NCBI RefSeq assembly: GCF_000425405.1
Contig: NZ_KE384366.1
Coordinates: forward strand, 1 to 64,000
Length of the DNA: 64,000 bases
Direction: 5' to 3'
Source: Ferrimonas kyonanensis DSM 18153
GTDB lineage: Bacteria > Pseudomonadota > Gammaproteobacteria > Enterobacterales > Shewanellaceae
The position numbers were made by a program, and so were the translations under genes. The first letter of the stretch is position 1. Every line of letters starts with the position of its first letter. The notes below the pieces were generated by a model that saw nothing but the letters and a program-made list of their open reading frames with translations, ran no database searches and was not told where the DNA came from. Shown here piece after piece: positions 1-10,003 of the stretch.

Positions 1-62
1 TTGTGGCTCAGCGGGCAGAGCGCCACCTTGCCAGGGGGTTGAGGTCACACTCTCTATGGTGG
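1..62 (+). pseudogene. Decayed tRNA-Gly(GCC) remnant
   Basis: The first bases read as a tRNA body: a perfect D-arm (GCTC...GAGC around 7-21) and an anticodon loop TTGCCAG with a GCC anticodon, as in bacterial tRNA-Gly. The anticodon stem has two mismatches, the T-arm lacks the GTTCGA signature and no acceptor or CCA end follows. The 5' acceptor strand would lie outside the window. In E. coli the glyVXY tRNA-Gly cluster sits just upstream of the nnr block, so a broken last copy of such an array fits the position. It could also be chance similarity. Confidence 0.45.
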
Positions 63-453
63 AGACGGCACCTCTTGGGTCACGGCACATTCACCGTTTA
101 TGTCGGGTTGGGTTGATGTCATCAATGTCGACGAATGTGAACGCCGCTCCGCCCGTGGCAGTCCCATCGAAGTGAATGGGTATGTTTTTGATTTTGAAGC
201 GGGTTCTTCGTCTGCTCAGGGCATTTGCAGTGACGTTGTTGATCTGAAGGGCGTCGACAGAGCTCATCGAAGAGGGAATGCAGGTATCTGTTTTTATTAT
301 TTTATTCAGAAGGAGAGCCGGCTCACGGTGGTCGCAATAGCGAATGTGATCAAAGATCATTAAAGGGTGACTTTCTTCAAAATATCTTTTTTACAAAGTC
401 ACCATAATGGCGCTATACCTACTATCAAACGCTTGAATTTGCGGAGAGATTTT
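63..453. other. Intergenic stretch, no supportable gene
   Basis: About 390 bases between the tRNA remnant and the ferritin-like gene. Two mutually antisense open frames of about 88 codons (100-363 plus, 91-360 minus) cover it, but neither has a recognisable product, a good ribosome binding site or a conserved motif. Apart from the inverted repeat at 366-403 I see nothing definable. Confidence 0.5.
366..403. repeat. Inverted repeat upstream of ferritin-like gene
   Basis: GGTGACTTT (366-374) and AAAGTCACC (395-403) form a perfect 9-bp inverted repeat around an AT-rich 20-nt centre, about 50 bp before the start codon at 454. It could be an operator for a dimeric regulator or a weak hairpin. No family is assigned. 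Confidence 0.4.
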
Positions 454-909
454 ATGCGCTTCAAACAGATGCGAGAGCTTCTCGAGTACGTGGTTGAATG
501 CCGTATGGCCATGAGCAAGCTGTATGAACGGCTGAATAATCAGGCGGATTCATCACGGGTAAAACTGCTCTTGGATTACCTGAAAAACCATCAGATCGAG
601 GTGGCCGACAAGGTAAGCGAATACATCGATGATGCCCCTCAGGGAGTGTTGGATACCTGGTTTAAGCGTTTGGACTATGATGACATCGTGGCAGAGTGCA
701 CCGCCGTAACCTTGAATGCCGGCGTGGATGAGCATGATGTCATGAATCTGGCGCTGGAGTTGGACAACAAGGTGCTGGCGCTGCTGCACCTGGCCCTGGA
801 GCAGTCCGAGCATCAGGAGACTCGTCAGGCTTTGGAGTCGGTACTTCAGGCAGAGCGCATTCGTCAGCAACGATTCGTTCACAGCACCCTGCGCATGGAT
901 GATATTTGA
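454..909 (+). CDS. Ferritin-like helical protein, function unknown
   Basis: A 151-residue, almost entirely helical protein without signal peptide or membrane segment. The start is the ATG at 454, preceded by GGAGA; an in-frame start further upstream would add an unconvincing tail. The spacing of E, H and D residues in the helices (for example K-N-H-Q-I-E-V-A near residue 50, and E-Q-S-E-H-Q-E near 115) resembles ferritin-like or rubrerythrin-like four-helix proteins, but I cannot pick out a full EXXH pair set. It stands alone, followed by a terminator, in the place where E. coli carries queG beside nnr. The family assignment is an inference. Confidence 0.5.
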   Translation: MRFKQMRELLEYVVECRMAMSKLYERLNNQADSSRVKLLLDYLKNHQIEVADKVSEYIDDAPQGVLDTWFKRLDYDDIVAECTAVTLNAGVDEHDVMNLALELDNKVLALLHLALEQSEHQETRQALESVLQAERIRQQRFVHSTLRMDDI

Positions 910-1014
910 TACCGATCAAAACAAGGCCCGATAGGGCTAGCGGCTTGTGTGAGGATAGGTTACCTATCAATAACGATGAGCTGATTTAGATCACACACTG
1001 TGTGACTGCAATGA

Positions 1015-1040
1015 AAACGGCCGGGATTTCCTGGCCGTTT
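1015..1040 (+). terminator. Rho-independent terminator before nnr
   Basis: AAACGGCC (1015-1022) and GGCCGTTT (1033-1040) form an 8-bp stem ending in T residues. It closes the ferritin-like gene's transcript; nnr starts 33 bp downstream. Confidence 0.7.
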
Positions 1041-1072
1041 CTGTATGTGGAAGGGAGACGGGATAAAACACT

Positions 1073-2569
1073 ATGCGAAAAGCGACGGCCGAATTACCTG
1101 CGACGCTGTTTTCCGGCGCCACCGTGCGCCGGTGGGAACCCTTGCTGGCCAAGCAACACGGGGTGTTGATGTGGTCCTTGATGGAGGAGGCGGGCCAACA
1201 GGCATGGCAGGCATTTCATCAGCGCTGGCCCCAGGCGGTATCGCTGGCGGTGGTCTGTGGTCGTGGCAATAATGCCGGTGACGCTTATGTGCTGGCCCGA
1301 AGTGCCTTAAAAGACGGGTTGCAGGTACGGGTGCTGCAGATGCAGCCGGAGCGGCCGCTGAAAGGGGACGCCAAGATCGCTCAGCAGCAGTATCTGGACG
1401 CCGGTGGTCATATTGAGAATGCCGAGCCAGGCCGCCTGGCGGGAGTCAGCCACATTGTCGATGGCTTGCTGGGAACCGGTTTTGAAGGGGAGCTTCGCAG
1501 CGACTTTACGCGGATGATTGCCGCCATCAACGAGGCGCCGGCCCGGGTCATGAGTCTGGATCTGCCTTCCGGCCTCAACGGTGACAACGGCTTTGCCGGT
1601 GACGATGTCGTCAGTGCCGATCTGACCGTGACCTTCGTCGGCGTTAAATTGGGTCTGTTGACCGGAGCGGCCGCCAGTTGTTGCGGCGACATTCAGTTGG
1701 TGCCGCTGGTGATTGGCAGCGCCCTGGCCAGCCAGGTACGTCCGGATGCGATGAAGATCAGCTATCAGGACTATCGTCATCACCTCAAGCCGCGGCAAGC
1801 AGACTCTCACAAGGGCCACCATGGTCGCATTGCGGTGATCGGTGGCAACCATGGCATGCCCGGTGCGGTACGCCTGGCATCGGAAGCGGCGCTGCGCAGC
1901 GGTGCCGGGCTGGTGAGCATCATCAGTCGCTATGAAAACCTGCCCTTGATTCAGGCCGGTCGTCCGGAGTTGATGCTGTGGGGCAGCGACATCGCCGATA
2001 TGGAGGTGTATCAGCGTGTGGGTTGGGGCCAAGTGGTGCTGTGTGGCCCGGGTCTGGGCAGCGGCGACTGGGCATTCCATATGTGGCGGGTGGCTCAAAA
2101 CGCCGAGCGTCCGCTGGTCATGGACGCCGATGCCCTGAATATCCTGGCGAAAAACCCCTGCCGCCGCGAGGACTGGGTGCTGACTCCGCATCCTGGAGAA
2201 GCGGCGCGGTTGCTGGGTGTCGACAACGCCGACGTGCAGCGGGATCGGTTCAAGGCGGTGCGGGATCTGCAGAAAAAGTACGGCGGTGTGGTGGTCTTGA
2301 AAGGCCCGGGAACCCTGATCTTTGATGGAGAAACCATGCTGGTGGCGCCGGTGGGCAACCCCGGGTTGGCCACAGGAGGCAGCGGTGACGTTTTGTCTGG
2401 TATAATCGCCTCCTTGCTGGCCCAGGGCCTGTCTCTTCTGGATGCGGCGGCATGTGGCGTATGCCTGCATGGCGAAGCGGCGGACATGGCAGCCGAAGGG
2501 GGACAGCGAGGCATGCTGGCATCGGATCTGATGCCTTATATTAGGCAATTGGTAAACCCTGAAGACTGA
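1073..2569 (+). CDS. nnr: Bifunctional NAD(P)H-hydrate epimerase/dehydratase
   Basis: Repairs hydrated NAD(P)H (NADHX): the N-terminal YjeF_N domain (about residues 10-225) epimerises R/S-NADHX and the C-terminal ribokinase-like domain (about 230-490) dehydrates the S form using ADP. Visible motifs are GRGNNAGD at 63-70 (epimerase nucleotide loop, a slight variant of GPGNNGGD) and GGSGD at about 435-439 (anion hole and catalytic Asp of the dehydratase). The length of 498 residues is normal for the fused form. GGGAG precedes the ATG. It heads the block nnr-tsaE-amiB-mutL-miaA with 4-8 bp gaps, the same order as in E. coli. Confidence 0.97.
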   Translation: MRKATAELPATLFSGATVRRWEPLLAKQHGVLMWSLMEEAGQQAWQAFHQRWPQAVSLAVVCGRGNNAGDAYVLARSALKDGLQVRVLQMQPERPLKGDAKIAQQQYLDAGGHIENAEPGRLAGVSHIVDGLLGTGFEGELRSDFTRMIAAINEAPARVMSLDLPSGLNGDNGFAGDDVVSADLTVTFVGVKLGLLTGAAASCCGDIQLVPLVIGSALASQVRPDAMKISYQDYRHHLKPRQADSHKGHHGRIAVIGGNHGMPGAVRLASEAALRSGAGLVSIISRYENLPLIQAGRPELMLWGSDIADMEVYQRVGWGQVVLCGPGLGSGDWAFHMWRVAQNAERPLVMDADALNILAKNPCRREDWVLTPHPGEAARLLGVDNADVQRDRFKAVRDLQKKYGGVVVLKGPGTLIFDGETMLVAPVGNPGLATGGSGDVLSGIIASLLAQGLSLLDAAACGVCLHGEAADMAAEGGQRGMLASDLMPYIRQLVNPED

Positions 2570-2575
2570 CAATTT

Positions 2576-3031
2576 ATGAGCGACAAAACTCTGAATCTGC
2601 AGAGCGAAACCCAGACTCTCGAGCTGGGGACGGCTTTGGCGGCCATCGTGCGGCCGCCCCTGGTGATTCACCTCGAAGGCGAACTGGGGGCCGGAAAAAC
2701 CACCTTGTCTCGGGCGCTGGTGCAGGGACTGGGGCACCAAGGCCATGTAAAAAGCCCGACCTATACCCTGGTTGAGCCCTATGAGCTGGATGAAATCAGT
2801 GTCTACCACTTCGACCTGTATCGGTTGGCCGATCCAGAAGAGCTTGAATTTATGGGGATTCGGGATTATTTCAGTGACCAGTCCCTGTGTCTGGTAGAGT
2901 GGCCGAGTAAAGGGCAGGGTGTATTGCCCCCGGCGGATCTTACCATTACCCTAAGCTATCAGGGTGAAGGGCGATGCGTGACTCTCAGTAGCCATTCCAC
3001 CAAGGGCGAGGCCATACTGGAACAGCTTTAA
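2576..3031 (+). CDS. tsaE: tRNA t6A biosynthesis ATPase TsaE
   Basis: TsaE (YjeE) is the ATPase that works with TsaB and TsaD to place the threonylcarbamoyl group on A37 of ANN-decoding tRNAs in the cytoplasm. The Walker A loop GELGAGKTT is at residues 35-43, and the family motif SPTYTLVEPY follows near 60-69, then HFDLYRL and LVEWP. At 151 residues it is full length. It begins 6 bp after nnr and ends 4 bp before amiB, so translation within one operon is likely. Confidence 0.97.
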   Translation: MSDKTLNLQSETQTLELGTALAAIVRPPLVIHLEGELGAGKTTLSRALVQGLGHQGHVKSPTYTLVEPYELDEISVYHFDLYRLADPEELEFMGIRDYFSDQSLCLVEWPSKGQGVLPPADLTITLSYQGEGRCVTLSSHSTKGEAILEQL

Positions 3032-3035
3032 ATCG

Positions 3036-4364
3036 ATGATAAAGTTTTGGGGATTCAAGGCGACCACCCTGATGGGGTTGTTGCTGTCAGTACTGATGCT
3101 GCCCATGGCGGCGCAGGCCACCACGGTGGATAAGATCCGGGTATGGCCCGACAAGGAGCGCACTCGAGTGGTGCTGGATCTGTCGGCGGCCCCCAGTTAC
3201 GGTGCCTTTCGACTCAGCGATCCTGAACGTCTGGTGGTGGATCTTCGCAGCAGCACGCTGAAAACCAAGTTGTCCTCGGTCAAGGCCGACTCGAAACAGC
3301 TGAAGCGGATTCGGGTCAGTACGCCGCCGGAAAAAGGCACCTTGCGCCTGGTATTGGATCTGAAGCAGGCGTCCTCCTACAAGGTGTTCAAACTTGGGCC
3401 TAAGGGCAACTATGGGCACCGGTTGGTGATTGATCTGCTGGCGGGGGCCGCGCCCTCGGCCAAAGCCAAGTCGAAGCCGGCCTCGTTATCGACCCCGGGA
3501 CGAAATGTGGTGATCGCCATTGACGCTGGCCATGGCGGCAAGGATCCCGGCTCCATTGGCCCCTCCGGCACTTACGAGAAAAACGTGGTGCTGCCCATCG
3601 CCCGCAAGTTGCGGGATAAGATCAATAAGACGCCCGGCTTCGAAGCGTTTATGGTGCGCAGTGGCGACTACTTTGTGTCGCTGGACCGGCGTTCCGAACT
3701 GGCCCGGGAAAAGAAAGCGGATCTGTTGCTGTCCATCCACGCGGATGCCTTCACCTCGCCTCAGCCTCAGGGGGCGTCGGTGTGGATTCTGTCCAAACGC
3801 CGCGCCAATTCCGAGATGGGTCGTTGGCTGGAGAAAGACGATAGGCTGTCGGAGTTACGGGGGATCGGTGAGGTGATTTCCGCCTCCGGTGGCGATGATC
3901 CTCATCTGCAACGCACCTTTTTGGACCTGGCCAGGGAGAACTCCATGGTCGAAAGCCAGGCCATTGCCGAGAAGATGCTTCGTCGTTTAGGACGAATTGC
4001 CAAGCTGCACAAGAAAACGCCTCAGCACGCCAGCCTGGCGGTTCTGAAATCACCGGATTTTCCCAGTCTGCTGATTGAGACCGGCTTTATCTCTAACCCC
4101 AGGGAGGAGAAAAAGCTTCGCAGTAGCAGTTATCAGAACAAGATGTCCGACGCCATCTATCAGACGGTGAAGACCTACTTCTCTGACAATCCCCCCCGAG
4201 ACGCCTTGTTGGCCCAAACCCGGCAGCACACCGTCAGCCGAGGTGAATCCCTGTCGCGGATAGCCCAGCGTTATCAGGTCAGTGTCAGTGCCATCCGTCA
4301 GGCGAACCGGTTAAAGACCGACACCCTGCAGGTGGGACAGAAACTCACCATTCCTCGCCTATAG
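3036..4364 (+). CDS. amiB: N-acetylmuramoyl-L-alanine amidase with AMIN and LysM
   Basis: A periplasmic amidase that cuts the stem peptide from septal peptidoglycan during daughter-cell separation. Domains in order: signal peptide (1-29, ending A-Q-A), AMIN septum-targeting domain (about 30-130), Ala/Lys/Pro linker (137-152), zinc amidase_3 domain (about 157-380, with AIDAGHGGKDPG from 161, the SIHADA motif and a late ETGFISN glutamate), and one C-terminal LysM repeat (about 398-441) for glycan binding. The LysM is as expected of the AmiB branch. Its position between tsaE and mutL is conserved in gammaproteobacteria. AmiB-type enzymes are activated by EnvC, which is not in the window. Confidence 0.96.
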   Translation: MIKFWGFKATTLMGLLLSVLMLPMAAQATTVDKIRVWPDKERTRVVLDLSAAPSYGAFRLSDPERLVVDLRSSTLKTKLSSVKADSKQLKRIRVSTPPEKGTLRLVLDLKQASSYKVFKLGPKGNYGHRLVIDLLAGAAPSAKAKSKPASLSTPGRNVVIAIDAGHGGKDPGSIGPSGTYEKNVVLPIARKLRDKINKTPGFEAFMVRSGDYFVSLDRRSELAREKKADLLLSIHADAFTSPQPQGASVWILSKRRANSEMGRWLEKDDRLSELRGIGEVISASGGDDPHLQRTFLDLARENSMVESQAIAEKMLRRLGRIAKLHKKTPQHASLAVLKSPDFPSLLIETGFISNPREEKKLRSSSYQNKMSDAIYQTVKTYFSDNPPRDALLAQTRQHTVSRGESLSRIAQRYQVSVSAIRQANRLKTDTLQVGQKLTIPRL

Positions 4365-4372
4365 GACCGCCA

Positions 4373-6169
4373 ATGACGATTCAGATATTACCGGCGCAGC
4401 TGGCTAACCAGATTGCCGCCGGCGAGGTGGTGGAACGCCCCGCCTCGGTGGTCAAGGAGTTGGTTGAGAATTGCCTGGATGCCGGCGCCAGTCGAGTCGA
4501 CGTGGAGATAGAGCGGGGCGGCAGCAAGCGGATTCTGGTTCGCGACAACGGCCTGGGCATCGATAAGCAGGAGTTGGCACTGGCGCTGTCTCGCCATGCC
4601 ACGTCCAAGGTGGCCAGCCTGGAGGATCTGGAGTCGATTCTGAGCTTCGGCTTTCGGGGTGAAGCCCTGGCGTCCATCAGTTCGGTTTCGCGGCTGACCC
4701 TGACCTCCAAAACTCAGGCGCAGTCTGAAGCCTGGCAGGCCTATGCCGAAGGTCAGGAGATGGCGGTCAAGGTGCAACCCGCCGCCCACCCGGTCGGCAC
4801 CACGGTGTTGGTGGAGGACCTGTTTTTCAATACCCCGGCCAGACGACGTTTCCTGCGGGCGGATAAAACCGAGTTTAACCACATCGATGAGCAGTTGCGG
4901 CGCATCGCCCTGGCTAAGCCGACGATCCATTTTACCCTCAGCCATAACGGCAAGCTGGTGCGTCAGTACCGTGCAGCCCGCACCGACAAGCAGCATCAGC
5001 AGCGACTGGGCGCGATCTGCAGCCATCGGTTTGCGGAAGCGGCGGTGACCCTGTCCACCGGCAATGAGCAGCTGCAGCTGCATGGATGCCTGGCCATCGG
5101 CGATGGTCATCAGGGCTTCAGTGACGTGCAGTATTTCTATGTTAATGGCCGAGTGGTTCGGGATCGGTTGGTCAACCATGCCCTGCGCCAGGCGCTGGAG
5201 ATGCATGGCCAGAACAGTGACGCCGGCTATGTGCTGCACTTGGACCTTCCGCCCCAGGAGGTGGACGTCAATGTTCATCCGGCCAAGCACGAGGTTCGCT
5301 TTCATCAGGCCCGCTATGTGCACGACTTCATTCTGCAGGGTCTCAGCGATGCCGTCAGCCAGTTGGCGGGCGCCAAGGCGACCGGCGTCGATGGCGAACC
5401 GGCGCCATTCCAACCGGCCCCGCTGACCGTCTCGTCCCATTCGACTCCGGCGCCCGTCGCCGGGTCGACCGCTGTGGCCCGCAGTGCGGTGCACTCACAG
5501 CCGGGACAGTCTCGAGAACCGGCGGCCGCCTATACGCCGCCGCCTCTGCAGCCACGGCCGAGAGTCGAGGCGGTCACTAATTACGGCGATCTAATGCAGG
5601 CCGCCGAGGTGACTCCGTCAGGGCGTGATTCTGTCGAGGCAGACTGGCATTGGCTGACGCAGTTGGATGAAACTCACGCTTTGATCGGCAAAGGTGATCA
5701 ACTAAGATTGCTGCCCCTCGTCGCCTTGTTGCGCTGTGGGGGCCAACAGCAGTTGCTGGATCGGCTGCCTCAAGGGTTGGTCAGTCAACCTTTGTTGCTG
5801 CCGGTCAGTGTGGCGCGCCTGCCCGACTGGGAGCCGGTGCTTCGGCAGCAGCAAGGGCTGTTGAAGCGACTGGGGTTTGAGCTGGCGGAACAGAAGCAGC
5901 GGCTGATTATCCGTAAAGTTCCCTCGGTGTTGCGGCAAGCCAATCTGGCTCAAATCGTGCCAGAATTGTTGCAGTGGCTGTTGTCCTGCCCACAGGGCGG
6001 GGCACCGGAGCCGGAAGCGATGACGGCCTGGCTGGCCGACCACGGTGATTTCTCTGCCGCCGCCGCCGATGTCTGGCAGCAGCTGCAGCGCAGCGCGCCG
6101 GAGCGAATCACCCTATTGATACAGACACAGGCCGTGACGCTGAATTGGCGTACGGCCCTGGAGCAGTAA
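4373..6169 (+). CDS. mutL: DNA mismatch repair protein MutL
   Basis: A GHKL ATPase linking mismatch recognition by MutS to downstream incision and unwinding. The N-terminal ATPase motifs are clear: ENCLDAG at 32-38 (Mg-binding Glu/Asn), DNGLGI near 58 and GFRGEAL near 92-98. A Pro/Ala-rich linker spans about 345-410, and the C-terminal dimerisation domain runs to 598. I do not see the DQHAx2Ex4E metal site of endonuclease-type MutL, which fits organisms that use MutH. It overlaps nothing: amiB ends 8 bp upstream and miaA starts 2 bp after its stop. Confidence 0.97.
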   Translation: MTIQILPAQLANQIAAGEVVERPASVVKELVENCLDAGASRVDVEIERGGSKRILVRDNGLGIDKQELALALSRHATSKVASLEDLESILSFGFRGEALASISSVSRLTLTSKTQAQSEAWQAYAEGQEMAVKVQPAAHPVGTTVLVEDLFFNTPARRRFLRADKTEFNHIDEQLRRIALAKPTIHFTLSHNGKLVRQYRAARTDKQHQQRLGAICSHRFAEAAVTLSTGNEQLQLHGCLAIGDGHQGFSDVQYFYVNGRVVRDRLVNHALRQALEMHGQNSDAGYVLHLDLPPQEVDVNVHPAKHEVRFHQARYVHDFILQGLSDAVSQLAGAKATGVDGEPAPFQPAPLTVSSHSTPAPVAGSTAVARSAVHSQPGQSREPAAAYTPPPLQPRPRVEAVTNYGDLMQAAEVTPSGRDSVEADWHWLTQLDETHALIGKGDQLRLLPLVALLRCGGQQQLLDRLPQGLVSQPLLLPVSVARLPDWEPVLRQQQGLLKRLGFELAEQKQRLIIRKVPSVLRQANLAQIVPELLQWLLSCPQGGAPEPEAMTAWLADHGDFSAAAADVWQQLQRSAPERITLLIQTQAVTLNWRTALEQ

Positions 6170-6170
6170 T

Positions 6171-7097
6171 ATGAGTAACGTCTTGCCACCGGCGATCTTC
6201 CTGATGGGGCCGACGGCATCGGGGAAGACCGATTTGGCCATGGAGCTGTGTCAGCGCCTGCCTTGCGACATCATCAGTGTTGATTCGGCGATGATCTATA
6301 CCGGTATGGACATTGGTACCGCCAAGCCCACCGCCGAGGAGTTGGCTCGCGCGCCCCATCGGTTGATTGACATTCTGGATCCGGCCGACGCTTACTCGGC
6401 GGCGGATTTCCGCCTCGATGCGTTGCGGGAGATGGCGGCGATCACCGCCGCCGGTCGCATTCCCCTGCTGGTTGGGGGCACCATGCTGTATTACAAAGCC
6501 TTGCTGGAGGGGTTGTCGCCCTTGCCATCGGCGGATCCGAAGGTGCGCAAACAGATAGAATCCGAGGCGTTGGAACTGGGCTGGGGTGATTTGCACCGGC
6601 AATTGTCAGAAATTGACCCGATATCGGCTGAGAGAATCCACCCTAACGATCCACAACGATTGTCGCGGGCTCTGGAAGTCTATAGAATCAGTGGTGAAAC
6701 TCTGACAGAGCTGACAAAAAGAAAGAGTGAGCCTTTACCTTATCTGGTCAGTCAGTTTGCCATTGCACCGGAACAGCGACAGCAATTGCATCAGCGTATC
6801 GAACGCCGATTTGCAATGATGTTAGATGCGGGTTTTGAGCAGGAAGTGCTCCGTTTGTTCCGAAGAGGGGATTTACACCCCAATTTGCCGTCAATCCGAT
6901 GCGTTGGATATCGCCAGATGTGGTCTTTTCTGGCTGGTGAAGATGACTATGAAGGAATGACCGCAAAGGGCATTGCTGCTACCAGACAGCTAGCGAAAAG
7001 ACAGATTACCTGGTTGCGGAGTTGGCCCGATTTGCAGTGGTTACTCTCTGAAAATACAGGTAATGTAGATAATATGTTACAAAGGCTCGCCATCTAA
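6171..7097 (+). CDS. miaA: tRNA dimethylallyltransferase
   Basis: Transfers a dimethylallyl group to A37 of tRNAs reading UNN codons, the first step of ms2i6A. The P-loop GPTASGKT is at 13-20, followed by [16 protein letters not shown] and HRLIDI, and the tRNA-contacting segment RCVGYRQ near 243. Length 308 is normal. From about position 6600 the gene becomes visibly richer in A/T than the neighbouring genes, although the protein reads as a standard MiaA to the end. It is followed at 96 bp by hfq, as in E. coli. Confidence 0.97.
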   Translation: MSNVLPPAIFLMGPTASGKTDLAMELCQRLPCDIISVDSAMIYTGMDIGTAKPTAEELARAPHRLIDILDPADAYSAADFRLDALREMAAITAAGRIPLLVGGTMLYYKALLEGLSPLPSADPKVRKQIESEALELGWGDLHRQLSEIDPISAERIHPNDPQRLSRALEVYRISGETLTELTKRKSEPLPYLVSQFAIAPEQRQQLHQRIERRFAMMLDAGFEQEVLRLFRRGDLHPNLPSIRCVGYRQMWSFLAGEDDYEGMTAKGIAATRQLAKRQITWLRSWPDLQWLLSENTGNVDNMLQRLAI

Positions 7098-7183
7098 CTT
7101 TACATAGGCTATAACTACCAACAAGCTCAGTTAGATGTTGCTTGCAGGCTGGTTTTTAAAAGCAATTAGAATATTTTAGTTAA

Positions 7184-7468
<285 letters not shown>

Positions 7469-7485
7469 CAGCTAGGAGAGTCTGC

Positions 7486-8772
7486 TTGTTTGAGCGGTAT
7501 GAGGCAGGCGAAAGGGCTGTACTGGTACATCTGAACTTTTCCCGAGAAGGGGAACGCGAAGATCTGGAAGAGCTGCACCTACTGGTGTCATCCGCAGGCG
7601 TGAGTGCCTGCGGAGTCGTTACTGGCGCTCGTTCCTCCCCACACCCCAAATACTTCTGTGGCGCCGGCAAGGCGGAAGAGATTGCGGCACTGGTCCAGGC
7701 GGAGCAGGCGGACGTGGTCATCTTCAACCATGCCTTGTCCCCGGCCCAGGAACGTAACCTTGAAGCCATTTTCCAATGCCGGGTATTAGACCGTACCGGT
7801 CTGATCCTGGATATTTTTGCCCAGCGGGCACGAACTCACGAAGGTAAATTGCAGGTTGAGCTGGCGCAGTTGCGGCACCTCTCGACCCGGCTGATCCGTG
7901 GCTGGACCCACCTGGAACGTCAAAAGGGCGGCATCGGCCTGCGCGGGCCGGGTGAAACTCAGCTGGAAACCGATCGGCGTTTGCTGCGTGAACGTATAAA
8001 AACCATCCTTCGTCGTCTGGAGAAGGTCGAGAAGCAGCGAGAGCAGGGGCGTCGTTCCCGCCAGCGTCGAGAGATACCGACGGTGTCTCTGGTGGGTTAC
8101 ACCAACGCCGGTAAGTCGACTCTGTTCAACTTGGTGACAGATTCCGGGGTGTATGCTGCGGATCAGCTGTTTGCCACTCTGGATCCGACCTTACGGCGGA
8201 TTGAAATCGATGAGGTTGGTCCGACGATCCTGGCTGACACCGTGGGGTTCATTCGGCATCTTCCCCATGATCTGGTGGCGGCCTTTAAGGCCACACTGCA
8301 GGAAACCCGTCAGGCGGATTTGCTGCTGCATGTGGTCGACGCCAGCGATGAACGGGCCGGAGAGAACATCGAAGAGGTGCAGAAGGTTCTCAAGGAGATC
8401 GATGCCGATGAGATACCACAGCTGCTGGTTTACAACAAAGTGGATCTGCTGGACGATGCCGAACCCAGAATCGACCGGGACGATAGCGGTAGACCGATTC
8501 GAGTGTGGGTGTCGGCCCAGGAGAACCGCGGCCAACCGCAGTTGTTCCGCGCCTTGTCGGACTTACTCGGTCGGCAAATAGTTGAACTATCATTAAAACT
8601 GCCGCCGTCGCAACAACGTTGGGTAAACGTGTTTTTTGAACTCAGCGCGGTGAAAAGCAGTCAATATGATGACGAAGGCAACTGCCTGATGAAGATTGTT
8701 CTGCCCGAGCCGGAGTGGCTTCGGCAATTAAAAGCGTCTCAGGGAAGGTTAAGCGACTTTATCATCCACTAA
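7486..8772 (+). CDS. hflX: Ribosome-associated GTPase HflX
   Basis: A GTPase that splits stalled or heat-damaged 70S ribosomes. The N-terminal HflX domain has the usual R-T-H-E-G-K-L-Q and GPGETQLE motifs, and the G domain carries GYTNAGKST (from about residue 204), DTVGFI and YNKVD. Length 428. The start is a TTG at 7486, supported by TAGGAGAG at 7473-7480 and by alignment to the usual N-terminus (M-F-E-R-Y-E-A-G-E). It lies 17 bp after hfq, so the two are probably cotranscribed. Confidence 0.96.
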   Translation: MFERYEAGERAVLVHLNFSREGEREDLEELHLLVSSAGVSACGVVTGARSSPHPKYFCGAGKAEEIAALVQAEQADVVIFNHALSPAQERNLEAIFQCRVLDRTGLILDIFAQRARTHEGKLQVELAQLRHLSTRLIRGWTHLERQKGGIGLRGPGETQLETDRRLLRERIKTILRRLEKVEKQREQGRRSRQRREIPTVSLVGYTNAGKSTLFNLVTDSGVYAADQLFATLDPTLRRIEIDEVGPTILADTVGFIRHLPHDLVAAFKATLQETRQADLLLHVVDASDERAGENIEEVQKVLKEIDADEIPQLLVYNKVDLLDDAEPRIDRDDSGRPIRVWVSAQENRGQPQLFRALSDLLGRQIVELSLKLPPSQQRWVNVFFELSAVKSSQYDDEGNCLMKIVLPEPEWLRQLKASQGRLSDFIIH

Positions 8773-8878
8773 TTGCCTGATAAATTAGCGTTAAACCTCT
8801 TATCATCGGAGGGGATGCCCTGGCGGGACTGTTCAGGGGCCCCATTAACTCATCCGATACGTTAAAACGGAGTACTAC

Positions 8879-10000
8879 ATGGCCTGGAATGAGCCTGGAA
8901 ATAAGGGTAAAGACCCATGGGGGAACCGGGGTGGCAACGATCAGGGGCCACCGGACCTGGATCAGGTGTTCCGCAAGCTGTCCGGCCGCTTTGGCGGCGG
9001 CAAAGGCGGTGGTGTCAGCGCCGGCATGATATTGGGTGTGCTGGTGTTGGCGGCCATCACCTGGTTCCTGTCGGGCATCTACAAGATTGAGGAAGCGGAG
9101 CGCGGCGTCGTGCTTCGGTTCGGTGAGTTTTACGAGTTGAGAGAGCCCGGCCTGCACTGGAAAGCCACCTTTGTGGATCAGGTGTACCCGGTGAACATCA
9201 ACAACATTCGTGAACTGCCTGCGTCCGGCATGATGCTGACCATGGATGAAAACGTGGTCGCCGTCGAGATGAAGGTGCAGTACCGGGTCGTGGATCCTCG
9301 CGCCTATCTGTTTAACGTCACCAATCCCGATGAGTCTCTGAATGAGGCGATGGACAGCGCCCTGCGCTACGTCATCGGCCACACCGTGATGGATGACATT
9401 CTGACTACCGGTCGTGAGCAGGTCCGTCAGGATACTCGTGCAGAGCTGGAGGGGATCATCGAACCTTATGGTCTGGGCATCCAGGTGGTGGACGTCAACC
9501 TGTTGCCGGCGCGTCCGCCGGAAGAGGTGAAAGACGCCTTTGATGATGCCATCTCGGCCCAGGAGGATGAAGAGCGTTTCGTTCGTGAGGCGGAAGCCTA
9601 TGCCCGTGAAATCGAGCCTCGTGCCCGCGGTCAGGTGCAACGGATGGAACAGGAAGCCAACGCCTATCGCGACCGGGTCACCCTGGAAGCGGAAGGTGAA
9701 GTCGCCCGCTTCGTTCAGTTGCTGCCTCAGTATCAGGCGGCCCCAGACGTCACCCGTGATCGTCTCTACCTGGAGACCATGGAAAAAGTCTACGGCAGCA
9801 CCTCTAAAGTGATGGTGGATACCGAAGGCAATGGCTCCATGTTCTACCTGCCGCTGGATAAAATTGTTGGTCAAAGCGCAGGTCAGGCTCCGAATCGAGC
9901 CGCGGCACCGCAGATGAACGACAGCAGTTCGCTGCCGAGCAACAATTTTAACAACCGCCGTAATGTTCGCAGCGACAGCGTGCGCCAGGGGAGGAATTAA
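8879..10000 (+). CDS. hflK: FtsH modulator subunit HflK
   Basis: An SPFH/band-7 protein that forms the large HflKC cage around the FtsH protease in the inner membrane. A Gly-rich cytoplasmic N-terminus (GNRGG, GGGKGGG) precedes one membrane segment (about residues 43-63) and the periplasmic SPFH domain, followed by a long helical region and a Gln/Asn-rich tail. The length of 373 is typical. It ends 3 bp before hflC, its obligate partner. Confidence 0.97.
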   Translation: MAWNEPGNKGKDPWGNRGGNDQGPPDLDQVFRKLSGRFGGGKGGGVSAGMILGVLVLAAITWFLSGIYKIEEAERGVVLRFGEFYELREPGLHWKATFVDQVYPVNINNIRELPASGMMLTMDENVVAVEMKVQYRVVDPRAYLFNVTNPDESLNEAMDSALRYVIGHTVMDDILTTGREQVRQDTRAELEGIIEPYGLGIQVVDVNLLPARPPEEVKDAFDDAISAQEDEERFVREAEAYAREIEPRARGQVQRMEQEANAYRDRVTLEAEGEVARFVQLLPQYQAAPDVTRDRLYLETMEKVYGSTSKVMVDTEGNGSMFYLPLDKIVGQSAGQAPNRAAAPQMNDSSSLPSNNFNNRRNVRSDSVRQGRN

Positions 10001-10003
10001 GTC

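Noticed and set aside
91-363. Two overlapping antisense frames of about 88 codons near the left edge
   Set aside because: Neither has a known product, a good start site or typical codon bias; reported as intergenic.
991-1005. TCACACACTGTGTGA as a Crp site
   Set aside because: The half-sites face the wrong way for the TGTGA-n6-TCACA consensus and the spacing does not fit.
1307-2809. A 500-codon frame antisense to nnr and tsaE
   Set aside because: Spans two well-conserved genes and has no recognisable product.
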